DNA of 30,626 nt from NCBI GenBank assembly GCA_001460835.1, contig CYKH01001749.1, positions 3,578 to 34,203 on the forward strand, given 5' to 3'. This DNA comes from Bodo saltans (lineage: Eukaryota; Euglenozoa; Kinetoplastea; Eubodonida; Bodonidae). Shown here piece by piece: positions 25,476 through 30,626 of the stretch. The position numbers were made by a program, and so were the translations under genes. Within the stretch, counting starts at the first letter, position 1. Each line of letters begins with the position of its first letter. The notes below the pieces were generated by a model. That model was given only the letters and a program-made list of their open reading frames with translations. It was not told the origin of the DNA and made no database searches.

Positions 25476-25503
25476 ATCAATTAGTACTTCTATTGTAATT
25501 GAT
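25476..25503 (+). promoter_or_regulatory. Perfect 8-bp stem-loop upstream of the kinesin gene
   Basis: The arms atcaatta (25476-25483) and taattgat (25496-25503) pair exactly around a 12-base loop, ending 46 bases before the kinesin ATG. The pyrimidine tract in its loop (tacttctattg) may serve the kinesin splice acceptor, so folding could affect processing; that is inference. Confidence 0.5.
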
Positions 25504-25549
25504 GCTAAACGAAGCTACAGGAGAGCAAAATTTCTAAGAGAAGAGAAAG

Positions 25550-28500
25550 ATGTCGGCTCCGTTGATTGCAGTGTTTAGCGGGACCACACTCGAACCAATT
25601 GAAGGTGGCGCCCTTCTTCTCTTCTCATCCGTCACTCAGAGTGCCATGATCATAATAGAGACGACGTTGGAGGCCCGACAATTCAACAGTGCGGTGACGT
25701 TTGACATCAAGGTGACCCACCCCACTCATGTGCTTCCCACTCCAAGAGAAGGTGTGTTGAGGCAAGGCCTGAACCAAATCGAGGTCCACGTCAAGCTGCT
25801 GGAGCTGGAATCACTGGATACTGCTGAATTGGCGGCATCGCCTATTCGCCTCATGATTAGCGCAACTTGCTCAGAGCCGCATTTGAGTCACAAGACGAAA
25901 TTAATTTGTGATTCCGCAAGTGTGCAGCAATGCGCTGCCGCCGCCGCTGCTGCCTCAAAAAAGAATTCTCAGCGCTCCACAAGCTCAAAACCAACGTCAC
26001 GATCTTCAACGCCGTCGACTCCCACGCCGCATCTTCGTGACGATGTTGTGTCGCGTCGACAAAGTGGCCATAACGCTCGTGCACTGCCCTCAACGCAGCA
26101 GCATCATCAAGATCCATCTCATTCCATTGGAGCATTGAAGGTACCCGCCCAATCAACGTCAGCTGTTGGACTGTTTTCAATTCTGATGAAGTTAAAGGAA
26201 CTCCGCGTTTCGACTGCGCATGCGCTGGCTTTGTTTCCTCAAGGAACCATGTGCTGTGTGCAATGGAAGCGTGGCACGGAATACGGCAACACGCAGTGGC
26301 GCACGATGATAATTGGTAGCGGTCACCAACCCACTTTCAAGGGAGAGAGTGACGAGGTGTGCTGTTGTTCGTTTGAGTCTGAGGAGATCATCATTCCTAG
26401 GTGTGAGCCGTCACCGGATGGCAAGAGAATACTTTTAAGTCTTGGGCTGGCATTCACGAATCCGTCACCAAATAACGGAGCACCTGCCACCAGTATTCGC
26501 GGGACGCTTAAGCTTGATGCGTCGTTGCCCAGAGAGATGGACTTTGGGGACACACTATTTCCAGTTGCGATCGATGGCAATGCAGGTGCAGCGACGCTTG
26601 TGGCAAGTCTCTTGATGACACCCATCAAACAACAAGAATCACTCGAGAAATCCACCAAGCGCTCAACCACGTCAACGCCGACGACGTCAGCACCCTCAAC
26701 ACCCCCACCCCAGCAGTCCGCGGCACCAGCAGCACCACGGAGTTCCATTGTGCAGTCGCCTCCCCCTTCCCAAGTGGCGAATTTAGCAACGTCGTCGTCT
26801 TCCACATCGCTCACACCACCACCCCCTGTGATGGTTGGGGGAATGACGGGCAGCATTGCTCGATCTGCTACTGCCCACAGCTTGAACAACTTAAACAATG
26901 CTCGCTCGCAACTGGAGACATTGGACTCAACCCTACGCTCTGGTGGGGGCGGCGGTGGTGGTGCCTTGTCCCCGTCGGCCTTGGGAAGTCCATCGTCCGC
27001 CGCTGAGGCATCCCCGCTCCACGCCCTCAACGCATCGATGCGTATGGCAACGCCAACGAACGCAGGAGATGTATCCACAAACCCTCTCCGCTCGTTTGAG
27101 CGCCAGATGCCCAAGTCCAGCAACGTGCAAGTTGCGGTGCGAATTCGGCCGCGATTGCCCTTCGAGGCGGCCTATCAGTCGGAGGAAGCGTGGTCGCATA
27201 ACGACAATTCAATCACTGCCGCTTCCAATGATCGACAGTATCAATTCGACTATGTCTTCTCCCCTAGCACCAGCACAAGAAAAGTCTTTGATACGTTGTG
27301 CCCTGAGCTGATTGAGAATGCATTGTTCGGTGTGAATGGAACGATCTTCATGTACGGGCAAACAGCAAGCGGGAAGACACACACAATGTTTGGCAGTGAG
27401 CAGGAGATGGGAATCACGCCGTTGGTAATCGGGGCGTTGTTCCGGGAAATTGAAGCGAAGCGTAAAGAGCATCCTGGGATGGAGGCGCTGGTCACGGCTA
27501 GTTACTTTGAGATCTACAATGAAGAACTGAACGATTTGCTGGACCTTTCCAAGAAGAACCTTCAAGTACGGAGCGGCAGCGACGGAGGGTTCATCGTTGA
27601 TGTCAGCGGCGTGGGTGTTCGTACAGTGGACGAGGCAATGCAAGTGCTTGTGCACGGCTCTTACAATAAGAAGATGGGGCAGAGTCACCTCAATGATCGA
27701 AGCAGTCGTTCCCATTCAATCTTTAAGGTGATTGTGGAAGTGACTGGTATCGAGTTGACTGCTACGTCACATGCAACCACCAAGTCGCGTACCAAGTCTC
27801 AGAAAACGACAGCCGAGTTATGTTTGGTGGATCTTGCGGGGTCTGAAACCCTGCAAGAAAAAAGTGGCAGCTCTCAACGAAAGGAAACCACGAACATCAA
27901 CCTTTCACTGACGTACCTAAAGAAGGTGATTTGGGAACTTGCTCACAAAGAGCGTCACGTCTCTTACCGCAATAGTGCCCTCACGAAGGTTCTCAAGCAA
28001 GCGGTAGGTGGCAACTCACGCACTTGTGTCGTGTGCTGCATCACGGCCTCTCCAGAGCACTTTCGTGATTCCCGCAACACGCTGGCCTTTGGTACCACGG
28101 CGAAGTCTGTTGTGACGACTACAAAAGTCAATACAAGCGCGAGCCCCGCGGCAGACGCTGCTGAAGTCAAGCGCCTTCAGACAGAGCTGCAACGGTTGCA
28201 CACGATCATCGAGGCGTATGAGTCGACAGTGCACGCCTACGTTGTGATGGAAGACGACTTTAGAAAGGTATTAGAAGAGAATGGTACCATGGCTGACCGC
28301 ATTGATGCGCTTGAGGTGGAAAAGGTCACGCTCACCGAAGCGATTGCCAACCAACGCAACTCGACCTCGATGTCTGTTGTCGATGGCGTTGAAAGTGGTG
28401 CCGTGAGTGTTGCGACTCCTATTGCAGCTGGGGAATCGGTATCGAAACGATTCACAATGCCTAACGCAGTGCTGCGTGCCAACGCAGAGGAACATGCGGC

Positions 28501-29839
28501 GCTTCTCGAGGAGGCTATTTCTCGGCTGAATGAAGTCGCTGTCTCCGAGCCAGATACCTCACGCACCCCCACAGATGCTGCGGTTGTGTCTTATGAGGAA
28601 GGCACCCTTGATGAAGATGACGACATGTTCGATGAAGTCGATGATGACAGTCCGGCCGAGCAGCAGCGGGGGCGACGAGCTTCCGCAGCCCAGTCACCAA
28701 CACCAGGCATCCAACGACCAGCTGCTCCCCGCGTACGGCCTCCGCCGACAAAAAATAGACCTGTTGGCGGCATCACTGCTACTCGACCTCTCACCGCTCC
28801 CCGCACTGTGGAGAGTTTGCAGCTACAGTTGATCCAGCAAACCATCGACCACCGCCATGAGCTGCTGAAAAAGGATCAAGAAATCGAGCGGATTCACGCG
28901 CTACAAGTACGGCCTTCTGATGAAATCCCCGAGATCATGAAGAAAGAAGAAAAAGTCTGCGTCCTTCTTGACCAGCTCCACAGTTTTCTGCATCATGGCA
29001 CACCGATGCGACTCGTCTACACCGGCGACACGCAAATGTCCTCCACAGTTGACGTCAACTGGTCGGGTGCTAGTTTGCCTCGCACGGCCCCACGGATTGC
29101 TCGAGTGTTCATGTACCTTTACACATACCACCAAAAGGAAACATTTTTGTGCTTCTGCCTCGTGGATGCTGAGGGTAAATTACCGAAGCGCAGCTCCTGC
29201 TTCGAGAAGATTCTCATCAAGGACATCAAGCGCATTGAATTGGGGCAATACAGTGATTCCTTTGACAAGCTGAGGACTTGGAGTTCCAGCAACCCACCTG
29301 CTGCCAACAGCAGCACCTCGCCCACCACCACAGACTGGAATGCACCGCCAGCCTCAACCACTGCAGCCCTTGAGGCACATAAAAGCCTTTGCAAAGAAAC
29401 GTTGGACCGCAGAAGGATGTCGTTCACTGTAGTCGTGAAAAAAGGGAAGCAATTCGAGTGCGTCTGCGAAGACGAGGCGGATTTTGAGGCGTGGGTCATT
29501 GAGTTGAACAGACTACTGGGTACTTCCGCAGAATGGAAGAATCCGTTAGAAATTTCCAACATGGAGTTTTACGAAGTACTCGATGAGCAAGAACGACAAT
29601 TTTGCTCCACCATGCACATTCATCCAGATGAGTTCATGCGTGCGAAGCAGAAGATGTTGAGAAGAAAAGAAAAGTTTGTCACACTTTTTGACGTGAGGGC
29701 ACTTGCCCAGTTCGACTTGTACCACTCACAGCGTTTTTTCTACTTCTTGCGATGCCAAGGATGGGTGTCACAGGCAGCCCTGTTTTACCTGACCGACAAA
29801 TTTATCGAATCTGCACAGCCAAATTTAGACGACCTTTGA
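25550..29839 (+). CDS. Kinesin with internal motor, PH domain and C-terminal SWIRM-like domain
   Basis: This 1429-residue protein has an unusual domain order. Residues 1-125 look beta-rich. Residues about 205-360 resemble a C2-type sandwich (VQWKRGTEYGNTQW, later IRGTLKLDASL). A P/S/T/G-rich linker leads to the motor at about 525-855, with P-loop GQTASGKT (603-610), switch I NDRSSRSH (715-722) and switch II DLAGSE (761-766), so ATPase activity is expected. The usual INKSL of helix 4 reads INLSL. Coiled-coil stretches follow at about 870-934 and 1087-1118, then an acidic/low-complexity part. Residues about 1137-1324 form a PH domain of the phospholipase C type (IKDIKRIELGQ, SFTVVVKKGK, FEAWVIELNRLL) with an internal insertion. 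Residues 1344-1409 resemble the SWIRM domain of ADA2 (CSTMHIHPDEFMRAK and DLYHSQRFFYFLRCQGW). The motor is certain, PH likely, SWIRM and C2 are pattern-based. The cargo is unknown. Confidence 0.95.
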   Translation: MSAPLIAVFSGTTLEPIEGGALLLFSSVTQSAMIIIETTLEARQFNSAVTFDIKVTHPTHVLPTPREGVLRQGLNQIEVHVKLLELESLDTAELAASPIRLMISATCSEPHLSHKTKLICDSASVQQCAAAAAAASKKNSQRSTSSKPTSRSSTPSTPTPHLRDDVVSRRQSGHNARALPSTQQHHQDPSHSIGALKVPAQSTSAVGLFSILMKLKELRVSTAHALALFPQGTMCCVQWKRGTEYGNTQWRTMIIGSGHQPTFKGESDEVCCCSFESEEIIIPRCEPSPDGKRILLSLGLAFTNPSPNNGAPATSIRGTLKLDASLPREMDFGDTLFPVAIDGNAGAATLVASLLMTPIKQQESLEKSTKRSTTSTPTTSAPSTPPPQQSAAPAAPRSSIVQSPPPSQVANLATSSSSTSLTPPPPVMVGGMTGSIARSATAHSLNNLNNARSQLETLDSTLRSGGGGGGGALSPSALGSPSSAAEASPLHALNASMRMATPTNAGDVSTNPLRSFERQMPKSSNVQVAVRIRPRLPFEAAYQSEEAWSHNDNSITAASNDRQYQFDYVFSPSTSTRKVFDTLCPELIENALFGVNGTIFMYGQTASGKTHTMFGSEQEMGITPLVIGALFREIEAKRKEHPGMEALVTASYFEIYNEELNDLLDLSKKNLQVRSGSDGGFIVDVSGVGVRTVDEAMQVLVHGSYNKKMGQSHLNDRSSRSHSIFKVIVEVTGIELTATSHATTKSRTKSQKTTAELCLVDLAGSETLQEKSGSSQRKETTNINLSLTYLKKVIWELAHKERHVSYRNSALTKVLKQAVGGNSRTCVVCCITASPEHFRDSRNTLAFGTTAKSVVTTTKVNTSASPAADAAEVKRLQTELQRLHTIIEAYESTVHAYVVMEDDFRKVLEENGTMADRIDALEVEKVTLTEAIANQRNSTSMSVVDGVESGAVSVATPIAAGESVSKRFTMPNAVLRANAEEHAALLEEAISRLNEVAVSEPDTSRTPTDAAVVSYEEGTLDEDDDMFDEVDDDSPAEQQRGRRASAAQSPTPGIQRPAAPRVRPPPTKNRPVGGITATRPLTAPRTVESLQLQLIQQTIDHRHELLKKDQEIERIHALQVRPSDEIPEIMKKEEKVCVLLDQLHSFLHHGTPMRLVYTGDTQMSSTVDVNWSGASLPRTAPRIARVFMYLYTYHQKETFLCFCLVDAEGKLPKRSSCFEKILIKDIKRIELGQYSDSFDKLRTWSSSNPPAANSSTSPTTTDWNAPPASTTAALEAHKSLCKETLDRRRMSFTVVVKKGKQFECVCEDEADFEAWVIELNRLLGTSAEWKNPLEISNMEFYEVLDEQERQFCSTMHIHPDEFMRAKQKMLRRKEKFVTLFDVRALAQFDLYHSQRFFYFLRCQGWVSQAALFYLTDKFIESAQPNLDDL

Positions 29840-29971
29840 AAACAACAGCACATGCGTCACACCAGAGTCTCATTTTCTCGGCGCACTCCGAAATTGTTAG
29901 AGTTAGATTCCATACTCACATTATATACAAACATGTTCTTTCCGAACTGGCAAATAGTTTGCTATTCAAAC

Positions 29972-30008
29972 GCTTGTTTTTCTTCAAACACTTTTTAAAA
30001 GATTTTAG
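29972..30008 (+). promoter_or_regulatory. Predicted trans-splice acceptor for eL31, leaving a two-base 5' UTR
   Basis: A pyrimidine tract (cttgtttttcttc, from 29972) and cttttt at 29991-29996 lead to attttag with AG at 30007-30008, only two bases before the ATG at 30011. Apart from the spliced leader the mRNA would have almost no 5' UTR. Confidence 0.5.
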
Positions 30009-30010
30009 CT

Positions 30011-30549
30011 ATGGTTCGCGCTGGCATGAAGGGAAAGGTCCTGGGCAAGGAGAAGAAGCTCGCCCTCATCGCTGACCGCCAGAAGAAGGTCGAGGCTCGC
30101 CGCGCCAAGGATGACAAGCGCTGGAAGCGCGTGCTCGCCAAGATGAGCGAGGACAAGAAGAAGAAGTTCGCTGGCGTCGGCAACACGACCAAGAACTCCC
30201 GCGTCCGTGGCGCCACCCGCGCCTCCCTGCGCAAGCGCGAGGGCCGCAAGGCTGATGACGTCTCCTACGAAAGAAGCGCACCTTCCACAAGCGTGCCCCC
30301 CTCGCCGTCAAGAAGATCAAGAAGTTTGTCGCCAAGATGATGAAGACCACCGACAACCGCATTGACGCTTCCCTCAACACCTACTTGTGGCACAAGGGCG
30401 TGAAAGGCGTCCCCGGCCGCGTCCGCGTCCTTGTCCAGCGCAAGGTCGAGAACGTCGAGGGCTCCAAGCGCAAGCACTTCTACACCATCATCTCCAACGT
30501 CCCCGTTGCTTCCTTCAAGAAGCTGACCACCAAGGTCAACGCTCAGTAG
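30011..30549 (+). CDS. RPL31: 60S ribosomal protein eL31, frame broken by an internal deletion
   Basis: The C-terminal half is eL31: HKRAPLAVKKIKKFV, DNRIDASLNTYLWHKGVKGVP and an NVPVASFK end. It sits on a basic N-terminal extension of about 85 residues (MVRAGMKGKVLGKEKK), as I recall for trypanosomatid eL31. The frame from 30011 reads well to the tyrosine codon at 30266-30268. The conserved part then continues one frame over, from aag at 30271, to the stop at 30547-30549. Simply adding one base would restore the frame, but the strand that normally lies between this Tyr and KRAP in eL31 is also missing, so the loss is probably 28 bases or so, not one. Codons are almost entirely G/C-ending (every Lys before the break is AAG), fitting a highly expressed gene. 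An assembly error is more likely than a true pseudogene. Confidence 0.88.
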
Positions 30550-30626
30550 GAGGCTCCATGATTCGCAAGCAATTGATGTGATTTGATTTGTTTGATCATG
30601 ACAAAAAGAAATAAAAATGAAAAAAA
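30550..30626 (+). other. 3' flank of eL31 to window end
   Basis: The 77 bases after the eL31 stop are A/T-rich, with no ORF or hairpin of note. They are probably the 3' UTR. Confidence 0.6.

Noticed and set aside
26323-27123. 266-codon minus-strand frame opposite the kinesin N-terminus
   Set aside because: Antisense of an S/T/P-rich coding region; no independent support.

Overview
The window looks like nuclear DNA of a kinetoplastid protist. My best guess is a free-living bodonid such as Bodo saltans, but the species is inference. Every supported gene lies on the + strand and none shows an intron. Most start at the first ATG after a pyrimidine tract and AG, which is the layout of a polycistronic unit processed by spliced-leader trans-splicing. 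The 6-phosphogluconate dehydrogenase and the long basic N-terminus of ribosomal protein eL31 both resemble the trypanosomatid versions.

Layout, left to right: an A-rich leader with a direct repeat (1-621); an SLC25 mitochondrial carrier (685-1710); a small single-membrane-span protein (1897-2163); a basic, low-complexity protein of unknown function (2984-3964); an ankyrin protein ending in five phased 40-46-residue repeats (4112-5890); a giant THADA/Trm732-like tRNA-methylation partner (6214-13041); a type III geranylgeranyl diphosphate synthase interrupted near its 3' end by a 300-N assembly gap (13296-14845); 6-phosphogluconate dehydrogenase (15086-16519); a second SLC25 carrier of the folate/FAD-like branch (16941-17984); a 1.35-kb gene-poor stretch; a PHYHD1-like dioxygenase with a likely mitochondrial presequence (19336-20322); a possible small tail-anchored protein (20453-20665); TRAPPC5/Trs31 (20779-21450); a probable mitochondrial protein broken by an exact 28-bp tandem duplication (21601-23341); a secreted glycoprotein-like ORF (23507-24190); CFAP410, a ciliary protein (24348-25301); a 1429-residue kinesin (25550-29839); and eL31 with a frame-breaking deletion (30011-30549).

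The genes do not form one pathway, as expected for kinetoplastid clusters: they cover mitochondrial transport, isoprenoid synthesis, the pentose phosphate pathway, tRNA modification, vesicle tethering, the flagellum, microtubule motors and translation. The observations most worth a second look are the kinesin, which carries a PLC-type PH domain and, at its C-terminus, a segment closely resembling the SWIRM domain of ADA2; the phased C-terminal repeats of the ankyrin protein; several perfect hairpins in UTRs; and three indels of about 28-30 bp that look like recent slippage or assembly-join artefacts.
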